Source of the DNA: Gammaproteobacteria bacterium
Lineage (GTDB): Bacteria; Pseudomonadota; Gammaproteobacteria; Pseudomonadales; Azotimanducaceae
Assembly (NCBI GenBank): GCA_026706385.1
Contig: JAPOYV010000111.1
Coordinates: 1 to 64,000, forward strand
Length of the DNA: 64,000 nucleotides
Reading direction: 5' to 3'
Positions within the stretch are counted from its first letter, which is position 1. Each line of letters starts with the position of its first letter. Positions 37,036-44,459 of the stretch are shown in pieces. A model generated the notes under the pieces. The model worked only from the letters and a program-made list of their open reading frames with translations, searched no databases and was not told the DNA's origin. The position numbers and the translations under genes are program-made.

Positions 37036-38208
37036 TTAGTCGGGTAGTCCGAGGACGCGCTTGGCGATGATGTTGCGCTGGATCTCGGAACTGCCGCCTT
37101 CGATGGAGTTGGCCTTCGAGCGCAGCCAGCCCCGCGTCGAACCGCGCTCGGCACCGTTGAACCCGTCGCCGGCCCAGCCGAGGCCTTGGACGCCGAGTAT
37201 CGACATCAAGAGATCATTGCGCTTCATGTTCTGCTCGGTGCCGTAGAGCTTGAACATCGAGGACAGGAAGCTCGGCGCCTTGGAACTGGTCGCTTCCTCG
37301 AAGGAGCGGCGGATCGTGAGTTGGTAGGCCTCGTCGCCGATCCGCTGGTCGATGACGCGGTCGCGAACGGCGTGATCGGCGATGCGACCGCCGTCTTCGC
37401 CGGCGTACTCCTTCGCCCACTCGTCGATCGTCTTGGCCTTCTGGCGTGTGCCGCCGCGGCCACCGATGGAGCTGCGCTCGTACTGCAGCAGGCGCTTGCC
37501 CACAGTCCAGCCCTCGCCCGGCTTGCCGATCAGGTGGCGTTTGGGGACGCGGACGTTGTCGAAGAACGTCTGGCAGAACTCCGAGGAACCGCTGATGAGT
37601 TCGATGGGGGACACGGTGACACCTTCGGTGTCCATGTCCAGCACGAGGAAGGAGATGCCCTCGTGCTTGGGCGCCTTGGGATCGGTTCGCACGAGGCAGA
37701 ATATCCAGTCCGCGCCATCGGCCCCGGAGGTCCAGATCTTGGATCCGTTGACGACGTAGTCGTCGCCGTCCTCGACCGCGCGCATCTGCAGGCTGGCGAG
37801 GTCCGATCCGGCTCCCGGCTCGCTGTAGCCCTGGCACCAGCGGATGTCGCCGCGGGTGATCGGCGGCAGGTGCTCGCGACACTGCGCGTCGTTGCCGAAC
37901 TCGATGATCGCGGGACCGATCATGGTCAGGCCGTGGCCGGACAGCGGGGCCGGGGCGTTGATGCGGCGCATCTCCTCGTCGAGGACCATGTTCTCGGCCA
38001 CGTTCAAACCGCCGCCACCGTATTCCTTGGGCCACATCGGGGCCGTCCAGCCGCGCTCCGCCATCCGGTCCAGCCACAGCTTGGTGTCCGGATTGGCGTA
38101 CACGGCCTTGCGGCCGCCCGCCGTGTAGCCGCCCATGCCCCGGCGCAAGCTGTCCGGGCAGTTGTCCTCTAGCCAGGCTCGCGCCTCACCACGGAAATCC
38201 ATTGCCAT
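37036..38208 (-). CDS. Acyl-CoA dehydrogenase
   Basis: The 390-residue flavoenzyme introduces a trans-2 double bond into an acyl-CoA, passing electrons to ETF. It shows W-C-Q-G-Y-S-E-P-G-A-G-S-D-L-A-S-L (flavin-contact segment), V-N-G-S-K-I-W-T-S-G-A and the closing S-S-E-I-Q-R-N-I-I-A-K-R-V-L-G-L-P. The N-terminal helical and C-terminal domains are complete. Its start overlaps the end of the phosphoesterase gene by 23 bases, so the two are one transcript. Chain length or sterol specificity cannot be read. Confidence 0.92.
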   Translation of the reverse strand: MAMDFRGEARAWLEDNCPDSLRRGMGGYTAGGRKAVYANPDTKLWLDRMAERGWTAPMWPKEYGGGGLNVAENMVLDEEMRRINAPAPLSGHGLTMIGPAIIEFGNDAQCREHLPPITRGDIRWCQGYSEPGAGSDLASLQMRAVEDGDDYVVNGSKIWTSGADGADWIFCLVRTDPKAPKHEGISFLVLDMDTEGVTVSPIELISGSSEFCQTFFDNVRVPKRHLIGKPGEGWTVGKRLLQYERSSIGGRGGTRQKAKTIDEWAKEYAGEDGGRIADHAVRDRVIDQRIGDEAYQLTIRRSFEEATSSKAPSFLSSMFKLYGTEQNMKRNDLLMSILGVQGLGWAGDGFNGAERGSTRGWLRSKANSIEGGSSEIQRNIIAKRVLGLPD

Positions 38209-38986
38209 ATCCTCTCGTCTCGTCTTTGTCGTCCGCGTCCCAGTTCGTCACCTGCCGGCTCGAGACGTCGACCCCGGCTTGGGGACAGAGCGTCACGACG
38301 GCGACCTTGCCACCTCCCGCTCCCGCGTAGTGCGCCACCGGCGAGCCGCAGTAGTAGGCCTTCGTCGGGCCTTCGCTGTGATCCGCCCAGACGTGGATGT
38401 GGCCGAGGGCCAGGTAGTCGAAGCCGGATGTTTCGATCTCCTCGCGCGTAATCGGTGACGACCCCTGGTCGATGCGCTCGTCGACCACTTGGCCATGTGC
38501 CATCCCGACGTTCCAATGGCCGCCATGACGGTCTGGCGACCCGTCTAGCGGGTAGTTCTCCGGCGCATGTTCGAACATGGCCTTGCCCCACACCGTGACG
38601 CCGAGATCCGCGAGCTTGACGCTGGTGCCGTCGTGGGCCATTAACCCGTGCACGTGGTCCCCGGCCTCGTCGAAATCGAAGCGGTTCCATACGGAGCTGG
38701 CGTCGTGGACGTCGTGGTTGCCGGGCAACATCACGACCTGGCATTTGCCCGGTCGCAGCCGGGCGAACTGCTGGTAGACGAAGTCGATGTTCGAGTCGTC
38801 CACCCGGTTGTTGTCGAAGAGGTCGCCGGCGATCAGCAGGAGGTCCGCGTCCAATTCGAGGGCGGTGTCGACGACGCCGGCGAAGGCGCGCTCGGCGCGG
38901 CTGCGGAAACCGTCGACGGGCGTCGACGTGCCGTTGCTGTCCAGGTGCACGTCGGACGTGTGGACGATTTTGAGCTGTCTTTGCAC
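38186..38986 (-). CDS. Calcineurin-like metallophosphoesterase (SbcD-like)
   Basis: The 266-residue protein has all five metallophosphoesterase motifs in order: D-V-H (S-D-V-H-L-D, about 11-15), G-D-L-F-D-N-N, G-N-H-D, a G-M-A-H segment and G-H-I-H-V-W. The start I-V-H-T-S-D-V-H-L resembles the SbcD/Mre11 branch, but the nuclease capping domain and an SbcC partner are missing, so it may be a phosphodiesterase. It lies between catabolic genes on the same strand, 18 bases after the flavoprotein gene. Confidence 0.85.
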   Translation of the reverse strand: MQRQLKIVHTSDVHLDSNGTSTPVDGFRSRAERAFAGVVDTALELDADLLLIAGDLFDNNRVDDSNIDFVYQQFARLRPGKCQVVMLPGNHDVHDASSVWNRFDFDEAGDHVHGLMAHDGTSVKLADLGVTVWGKAMFEHAPENYPLDGSPDRHGGHWNVGMAHGQVVDERIDQGSSPITREEIETSGFDYLALGHIHVWADHSEGPTKAYYCGSPVAHYAGAGGGKVAVVTLCPQAGVDVSSRQVTNWDADDKDETRGYGNGFPW

Positions 38987-39004
38987 GAGCGGGTGAGGTC
39001 CGAC

Positions 39005-40147
39005 CTATTCGTCTACGGCGTCGGTGAGGCGTTCGACCGCGCCCGCGAAGTCTTCCATGAAGTCGTATACGACCGTGCGCGCCGAAACCGTCTCGTTCAT
39101 GAGCCCGACGCCTTGGCCGACGTAGTAGTTGACCAGTTGCTTGGCACCCGCATGGTCGGACTGCGCGAGCTGGTTGATCTTGCGGAACGCGGCGCCTGCG
39201 AGCACGCCTTGCAGCGGCATCGGCAAGGGATCCGGTGCCTCTTCCGCGGTCCAGGCGTCGGTCCAGGCGGACTTCAACTGCCGCGTGTATTTGCCGGTGC
39301 GGCTGCGCGAGCGCACCGTTTGCCGCGAATTGGCGGCGAGCATCTTCTCCTTGACGACGGGCAGTGTCTCCGCCTCGGCCGTGGTCAGCCACACCGAGCC
39401 CGTCCATACGCCGGCGGCGCCCATGGCCATGCAGGCAGCCATCTGGCGTCCGGTGACGATGCCGCCGGCGGCGAGGATGTGGAATCCGTTTTCCTCGTAA
39501 GGCCGCAGTGCTTCGAGCACTTCCGGCAGCAACACCATGGTGGAGACTTCGCCGCAGTGGCCGCCCGCTTCCGTGCCGGCGACGATGATGACGTCGACGC
39601 CGGCCTCGGCGTGCTTGATCGCGTGCTCGCGGGCGCCGGCCAGCGCGCCGACCTTGGCTCCGTGGGCGCGGGCGCGGTCGAACATGAACCCGGGCGGCAC
39701 GCCAAGGGCATTCACCACCATCTTGACGGGGTGCGCAAACGCGGCGTCGAGGATCTTGCTGGCACCGACCTCGCGCATGTTGTCGCCGAGGCCCTCGCGC
39801 ACCGTGCTCTCCCAGAGGTCTGCGGTGTCGATGTCGTGTTCGGCGAGCATGTGCTCGATGTAGGCCTTGTGCTCGGCGGGAATGCGCTCCTCCAACTCGG
39901 CCGCGGTCAGCGCCTGCGCCTTGCTGTCCATGCTGGTGGGGACCAGGAGATCGACGCCGTAGGGCTTGCCGTGGACGTGGTCGTCGATCCAGCCGAGTTC
40001 GATGTCCAGGGTCGCCGGGGAGTGTCCGGCGGCGCCCAGAACGCCGAAACCGCCCGCGTTGCTGACCGCCGCGATGACGTCGCGGCAGTGGCTGAATGCG
40101 AACAGTGGAAACTCGATGCCGAGTTCGTCGCAGAGGCGCGATTGCAT
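39005..40147 (-). CDS. Nitronate monooxygenase-like flavoprotein
   Basis: The 380-residue TIM-barrel flavoprotein belongs to the NMO/2-nitropropane dioxygenase family, which oxidises alkyl nitronates with FMN. The marks are a substrate-entry segment A-A-V-S-N-A-G-G-F-G-V-L-G-A, the glycine-rich G-T-E-A-G-G-H-C-G, and A-A-G-G-I-V-T-G-R. These match the FMN-phosphate-binding strands. The start is set at the ATG at 40147 (M-Q-S-R-L-C-D-E-L), which begins the barrel; an ATG 14 codons upstream adds only charged residues. It heads a minus-strand series ending with the RND pump. Confidence 0.85.
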   Translation of the reverse strand: MQSRLCDELGIEFPLFAFSHCRDVIAAVSNAGGFGVLGAAGHSPATLDIELGWIDDHVHGKPYGVDLLVPTSMDSKAQALTAAELEERIPAEHKAYIEHMLAEHDIDTADLWESTVREGLGDNMREVGASKILDAAFAHPVKMVVNALGVPPGFMFDRARAHGAKVGALAGAREHAIKHAEAGVDVIIVAGTEAGGHCGEVSTMVLLPEVLEALRPYEENGFHILAAGGIVTGRQMAACMAMGAAGVWTGSVWLTTAEAETLPVVKEKMLAANSRQTVRSRSRTGKYTRQLKSAWTDAWTAEEAPDPLPMPLQGVLAGAAFRKINQLAQSDHAGAKQLVNYYVGQGVGLMNETVSARTVVYDFMEDFAGAVERLTDAVDE

Positions 40148-40194
40148 CCCGTGTGGCCCTTCCTCCCGTGGGGGCGGCGATTCTAGCAAGGAAC

Positions 40195-40213
40195 GCGACC
40201 GCTTCGCGGTCGC
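40195..40213. promoter_or_regulatory. Perfect hairpin in divergent promoter region (first)
   Basis: GCGACCGC and GCGGTCGC are perfect 8-bp arms around TTC. The site lies between the divergent flavoprotein (start 40147, minus) and alcohol dehydrogenase (start 40288, plus) genes, where promoters and operators of both should be. Confidence 0.4.
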
Positions 40214-40215
40214 CC

Positions 40216-40240
40216 GCAGAATTCGCTATGCGAATTCTGC
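40216..40240. promoter_or_regulatory. Perfect hairpin in divergent promoter region (second)
   Basis: GCAGAATTCGC and GCGAATTCTGC are perfect 11-bp arms around TAT, two bases after the first hairpin. The AT-containing arms and location between divergent starts suit an operator for a dimeric repressor better than a terminator. No regulator gene is adjacent. Confidence 0.45.
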
Positions 40241-40287
40241 CTGTGCCAAACTTCCGGGCACGCAAACTCTTTTGTCGAGGAAGCCGC

Positions 40288-41385
40288 ATGAGCACGTCCG
40301 CCCGCGTCGTCGTCTGCCCCCAGGAACAGGCGCCGCTCGAAGTCCAGGAAATCGACCTGCCCGACCCCGGCCCGACCCAGGTCGTCGTCCGGCAGTTCGC
40401 GTCCGGCATCTGCCATTCCCAGCTCCACCAGATGCATCGACCACGCCGTCGGCCGACGCTGCTCGGCCACGAGTCGACGGGGGTGGTGATCAAGAAGGGT
40501 AACGACGTCTCGCACCTCGACGAGGGGGACATCGTGCTGGTGACCTGGGTGCCCCGCGATGCGGCCAACGCCACGTCGCAACCGGCGGCCGCCGCACTGG
40601 AAATCGCCGGCGGGACGGCCGTGTCGCAGAACGTCTTCACCTGGGCCGACCACACGATCGCCGACGAGCAGTACGTGGTCAAGGCGCCGGCCGACACCGC
40701 CCGCGACGTGACGTCGATCATCGGCTGTGCCGTGATGACGGGCGCTGGCGCCGTGGTGAACACCGCCAATGTGCAGGCCGGCGACTCGGTCGCGATCTTC
40801 GGCGTCGGCGGCGTCGGCTTGTCGGCGGTCGTCGGCGCGAAGATGCGCCGTGCCGATCCGATCATCGCCGTGGACCTCGACGAGTCGAAGCTCGAGTTCG
40901 CTAAACGTTTCGGCGCCACGCACGGGATCAACGCCTCGAAGGTTGACGCGGTCGAGGCGATCCACGCCATGACCGGGAATCCGAACCAGACGATGATGGG
41001 TGGTCGCCCCGTCACCGGCGTCGACTTCGCCTTCGACTGCATCGGCCTCAAGGTGACCATGGAGCAGATCGTCCCGGCCTGCCGCGGCGGCCACTTCGGC
41101 GTCTGCCAGGGCGGCACGGCGGTGCTCGTGGGCGTGCCGAGTACCACCGTCGAGTTGAACGCCGGCGAGATCCTCGGCCAGGAAAAGCAGTTCCGCGGCT
41201 CCATCGGCGGCTCCTGCTCGCCGGACCGCGACTTCCCCATGTTCCTCGACTGGCACGCCCACGGGGACTTGGACCTCGAGTCGCTGGTGACCGAGCGCTA
41301 CGCGATCGACGACATCAACGAGGCGACGACGGCGCTGGAGGAGGGGCGGATCAGCGGCCGGTCGATCCTCACGTTCGACTCCTAA
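40288..41385 (+). CDS. Zinc-type alcohol dehydrogenase (MDR family)
   Basis: The 365-residue NAD(P)-dependent enzyme follows the class III/MDR plan. Catalytic zinc ligands are C in S-G-I-C-H-S-Q, H in L-L-G-H-E-S-T-G and C in I-I-G-C-A-V-M-T-G. The Rossmann loop is G-V-G-G-V-G at about 174-179. The loop that normally carries the four structural-zinc cysteines reads A-N-A-T-S-Q-P-A-A-A-A with no cysteines, so that zinc is absent. Substrate is unknown, but aldehyde or alcohol turnover fits the surrounding catabolic genes. Start at ATG 40288; the glycosidase-like gene follows after 12 bases. Confidence 0.88.
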   Translation: MSTSARVVVCPQEQAPLEVQEIDLPDPGPTQVVVRQFASGICHSQLHQMHRPRRRPTLLGHESTGVVIKKGNDVSHLDEGDIVLVTWVPRDAANATSQPAAAALEIAGGTAVSQNVFTWADHTIADEQYVVKAPADTARDVTSIIGCAVMTGAGAVVNTANVQAGDSVAIFGVGGVGLSAVVGAKMRRADPIIAVDLDESKLEFAKRFGATHGINASKVDAVEAIHAMTGNPNQTMMGGRPVTGVDFAFDCIGLKVTMEQIVPACRGGHFGVCQGGTAVLVGVPSTTVELNAGEILGQEKQFRGSIGGSCSPDRDFPMFLDWHAHGDLDLESLVTERYAIDDINEATTALEEGRISGRSILTFDS

Positions 41386-41397
41386 AGCCCGGGCAAC

Positions 41398-42753
41398 GTG
41401 CGGTATCTGCTGCTCGATGACCGGGTCGTAGAGGACGCGCGGAATGCGGAACTCGTCCTCGGGACCATCGAGAAGCAAGCCGCCAATCCTCTGTTCGGCG
41501 AGGACAGGCCGTGGGAGCAGCGTTTCGACAACCTCTACGCCAACGTCCTCTACGACGACGAGGAGGAGATCTACAAGTGCTGGTATAGCCCGTTCGTGGT
41601 TGACCATTCGTCACGGGGAATGACCCTAGGCCAGCGCCGGCAACTGGAGTATCGCCCGCCGCCCAACCGGGAAATGGCGATCTGCTATGCGACGTCCAAG
41701 GACGGTCTGGCTTGGTACAAGCCGGAACTGGGCATCGTCGAGTACGACGGCAGCAAGGCGAACAACATCGTCCGGGGAGGCGGAGATCAGGCACGGCGGG
41801 GAGGCCCGCATGGTTCGGGGATCCTCAAGGATCCTCGGGAAAGAGATCCAAATCGTCGATACAAGGCCTTTTTCAAGTCCGAAGTCATCTCGGTCGCGTT
41901 CTCGGCCGATGGCGTCCACTGGGGTCCGACCATCCCCCGCGCGCAGGCCGACAGCAGCGGAGATACTCACAACAACGCATTCTGGGCCCCGACGCTTGAG
42001 CGCTACGTGGCGATCACCCGCCAGTGGGGCAAGCCGTCTGGCCGCCAGGTCGCAAGAACATCGAGCGCCGACTTCGTGGATTGGGAAGAGCCTCGGATCG
42101 TGCTGCAGGGACTCGACGAGAACGAACAGACCTATGCGATGCCGGTGTTCTTCCACGGTGGCGTGTACATGGGGCTCGTCGCCGTTCACGACCAGGACGC
42201 AGACCGCGTCTGGGGAGAACTGGCGTGGTCCCCGGACACGGAGAACTGGCATCGCATCCTTCCCGGGACGCCGCTCATCCCCAATGGCCGTGAGGAGGGC
42301 GACTATGACTGGGGTTGCGTATTCCCGGCGGCGGGCCCGGTCTTCCTGGAGGACGAGATTCGGCTGTATTACGGCGGCAGCGACGGGCTCCACACGAGTT
42401 GGCGAAACGGTTTCCTCTGTTTGGCCACGCTGCGTCCCGACGGCTTCGCCGGGTACAAGGCTTCGGACATCTCGGAGGCGGCGCTGGTCACGACAGCGGC
42501 TGTTTGCGACCCGAAGTTCCCGCTCCGAGTGTCGTCGGATGTCGCTGAAGGAGGCAAGGTCGTCCTGCGTGTCCTCGGCCAAGGCCGGCGGGTGCTAGCC
42601 GAAAGCGAGCCGTTGACGACGACCGGATCGGATGCGCCCGTGCGGTGGCGGGACGACGGTGCCTGGCTCGCGTCCGAAACGGGAAGGGCGCGGCTTCAGT
42701 TCGCGTTTGAAGGGGCCACCGTGTACTCGTTCTCGTGCGAGGTCGCTGACTGA
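41398..42753 (+). CDS. GH43/GH32-like five-bladed propeller protein
   Basis: The 451-residue protein starts at GTG 41398 and shows the repeated blade pattern of glycoside hydrolase families 32/43/130: C-Y-A-T-S-K-D-G-L-A-W, V-A-F-S-A-D-G-V-H-W-G-P, A-R-T-S-S-A-D-F-V-D-W and A-W-S-P-D-T-E-N-W-H. An acidic residue in each of several blades could form the active site, but I cannot name the catalytic set. There is no signal peptide, so it would act inside the cell on imported sugars or glycosides. It directly follows the alcohol dehydrogenase gene. Confidence 0.7.
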   Translation: MRYLLLDDRVVEDARNAELVLGTIEKQAANPLFGEDRPWEQRFDNLYANVLYDDEEEIYKCWYSPFVVDHSSRGMTLGQRRQLEYRPPPNREMAICYATSKDGLAWYKPELGIVEYDGSKANNIVRGGGDQARRGGPHGSGILKDPRERDPNRRYKAFFKSEVISVAFSADGVHWGPTIPRAQADSSGDTHNNAFWAPTLERYVAITRQWGKPSGRQVARTSSADFVDWEEPRIVLQGLDENEQTYAMPVFFHGGVYMGLVAVHDQDADRVWGELAWSPDTENWHRILPGTPLIPNGREEGDYDWGCVFPAAGPVFLEDEIRLYYGGSDGLHTSWRNGFLCLATLRPDGFAGYKASDISEAALVTTAAVCDPKFPLRVSSDVAEGGKVVLRVLGQGRRVLAESEPLTTTGSDAPVRWRDDGAWLASETGRARLQFAFEGATVYSFSCEVAD

Positions 42754-43281
42754 TCAGAACCAGCCAGCCCGTTGAAGCACGTCCCGTGCCACGTCGGTCA
42801 CGTGACGACCAGGTCCGTTGTCCACCGTGAAGTCCTCGATGTGCCCCGCGGTGAGGACGCCGTCGAGTTCAGTGGAACGCGCGAGGAAACGGGGCAGGTA
42901 GATTCCCGGGTCGCGCGACCGTATACGGTCGTGCATGGTCGCGATGGGCGCGACGAGCCGGCAGAGCACGATCTCGGCACCGGGAACGGCTTCCTTATAG
43001 TGGGCGAGTTCGGCACGGCTCTCGATAACGGCCGCGATCACCAACCGCTCGATGCCGGCTGCGCAGTAGTTCGCCCAGATCGACTTGAGATTCCGAAACG
43101 CCAACGCGAATCCGTGCGGGTCAGCGGGCTCATGCGGGTGGATCAAGGAGAGGCCGTCGAAGTCCACGCAGGCGTGCGAGACATCCGCCTCGATGAGCAG
43201 GTCGGAGATCTCGCCCATGACAGTCGTCTTGCCGGCGCCCATCGACCCCGACAGGAGCAGCACCGGTACGCGACCGGTCAC
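42754..43281 (-). CDS. P-loop NTPase, kinase-like
   Basis: The 175-residue protein has Walker A G-S-M-G-A-G-K-T-T at about residues 11-19. A D-F-D-G-L segment at about 40 is followed by a region rich in basic residues (R-I-R-S-R-D-P), as in small nucleoside or adenylylsulfate kinases; the substrate is not evident. The GTG at 43281 overlaps the CoA-transferase stop (GTGA), marking co-translation. The stop codons of this gene and of the convergent propeller gene are immediately adjacent, forming the palindrome TGATCA with no spacer. Confidence 0.65.
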   Translation of the reverse strand: MTGRVPVLLLSGSMGAGKTTVMGEISDLLIEADVSHACVDFDGLSLIHPHEPADPHGFALAFRNLKSIWANYCAAGIERLVIAAVIESRAELAHYKEAVPGAEIVLCRLVAPIATMHDRIRSRDPGIYLPRFLARSTELDGVLTAGHIEDFTVDNGPGRHVTDVARDVLQRAGWF

Positions 43282-44456
43282 CGCACGATCTGCCGCGCTC
43301 GGAGTTCCGTGATCTCGTCGGCCGAATAGCCCGCCTCGCCGAGCACTTCCCGGGTGTGTTCGCCGAGTTCCGGCGAGCAACGGAAGATCTCGGCCGGCGT
43401 CTCGGTGAAACGCCCCGGCGGTCGCGCCTGGCGCATCGGGCCGGCGATCGGGTGCTCGAACTCGAGCAACGCGCCCATCGCCTGCACTTGCGGGTCGTGG
43501 ATAACGTCGTCACGCGGGTTGATGCGCGCGAACGGCACTTCGTTCTCTTCGAGGCGCACCGCTAGGTCGTCCGTGTCGAACTTGGCGTAGCCGGCGTTCA
43601 GCGCTTCGCTGAAGCGCTCGGAGTCGAGGCCGGCCTGGGTGCGGAAGCGCTCGTCCTCGAACAGGTTCGGCAACTCGAGGGCGCGGAAGAGCCCCGCCCA
43701 CTCCTGGGCCTGCACCGGCATCGTGCAGATGTAGCCGTCGCGGGTCTGTCGGACCATGAACTCGTGCGTGCGCCGTCCGTCGTGTGGTGTCTCGTCGCCG
43801 ATCAGGCTGTAGTTCAGCATGTTGTCCGGCCACAGGAAGAACAGGGCCGAGTCGAGCATGGAGATGTCGACGCGCTGGCCCTTGCCCGTGCGCTCCTTGG
43901 CGACGAGGGCCGAGGCGATCGCCTGGGCGGCCGTCATCGACGTGATCTTGTCGCAGATCAGCGAGTTGATGAGGACCGGCTTCTCGCTGGCGGGGTTCGA
44001 CTGCAGCGAACCGATCCCCGAGATGGCCTGGATGATGGCGTCGTAGACGCGCCGGCCGACGTAGGGACCGGTGTGGCCGACGCCGTTGATGGAGGCGAAG
44101 ACGAGCCCTGAGTTCACCGCGGCGAGGGTGTCGTAGTCGATGCCGAGACGCTCCATGACGCCAGGGCGGAAGTTCTCCATCACCACGTCCGCGCTCTCGA
44201 CGAGCTTCATGAACACGGCCCTGCCCTCGTCTTCGCGCAGGTTGATGACCACGGAGCGCTTGTTGCGGTTCATCATGGCGAAGGCGGCGCCGACGCCGTT
44301 GCGTTGCGTCCAGCCGGGGTTGCGCATGAAGTCGCCCGCCGGCGACTCCACCTTGACCACGTCGGCACCCTGGTCGCCGAGGATCGAGGCGGCGATCGGA
44401 CCTGAGTAGATGGTCGTCAGGTCGAGAACGCGGATGCCGTCGAGCGAGCCGGCCAT
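43278..44456 (-). CDS. Family III CoA-transferase (CaiB/BaiF)
   Basis: The 392-residue enzyme moves CoA between carboxylic acids. It shows the family start L-D-G-I-R-V-L-D-L-T, then G-D-Q-G-A-D-V-V-K-V-E-S-P-A-G-D, N-R-N-K-R-S-V-V-I-N-L, and the central region with candidate catalytic Asp in L-I-C-D-K-I-T-S-M. It lies three bases after the monooxygenase gene and overlaps the next gene, so the three form an operon. A role in activating an acid made by the monooxygenase pathway is inference. Confidence 0.9.
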   Translation of the reverse strand: MAGSLDGIRVLDLTTIYSGPIAASILGDQGADVVKVESPAGDFMRNPGWTQRNGVGAAFAMMNRNKRSVVINLREDEGRAVFMKLVESADVVMENFRPGVMERLGIDYDTLAAVNSGLVFASINGVGHTGPYVGRRVYDAIIQAISGIGSLQSNPASEKPVLINSLICDKITSMTAAQAIASALVAKERTGKGQRVDISMLDSALFFLWPDNMLNYSLIGDETPHDGRRTHEFMVRQTRDGYICTMPVQAQEWAGLFRALELPNLFEDERFRTQAGLDSERFSEALNAGYAKFDTDDLAVRLEENEVPFARINPRDDVIHDPQVQAMGALLEFEHPIAGPMRQARPPGRFTETPAEIFRCSPELGEHTREVLGEAGYSADEITELRARQIVR

Positions 44457-44459
44457 CGC

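Noticed and set aside
38169-41240. Very long open frame (over 1000 codons) on the minus strand
   Set aside because: Low-complexity Arg/Pro/Gly-rich sequence antisense or out of frame to the phosphoesterase, flavoprotein and alcohol dehydrogenase genes. It is a G+C-driven shadow.
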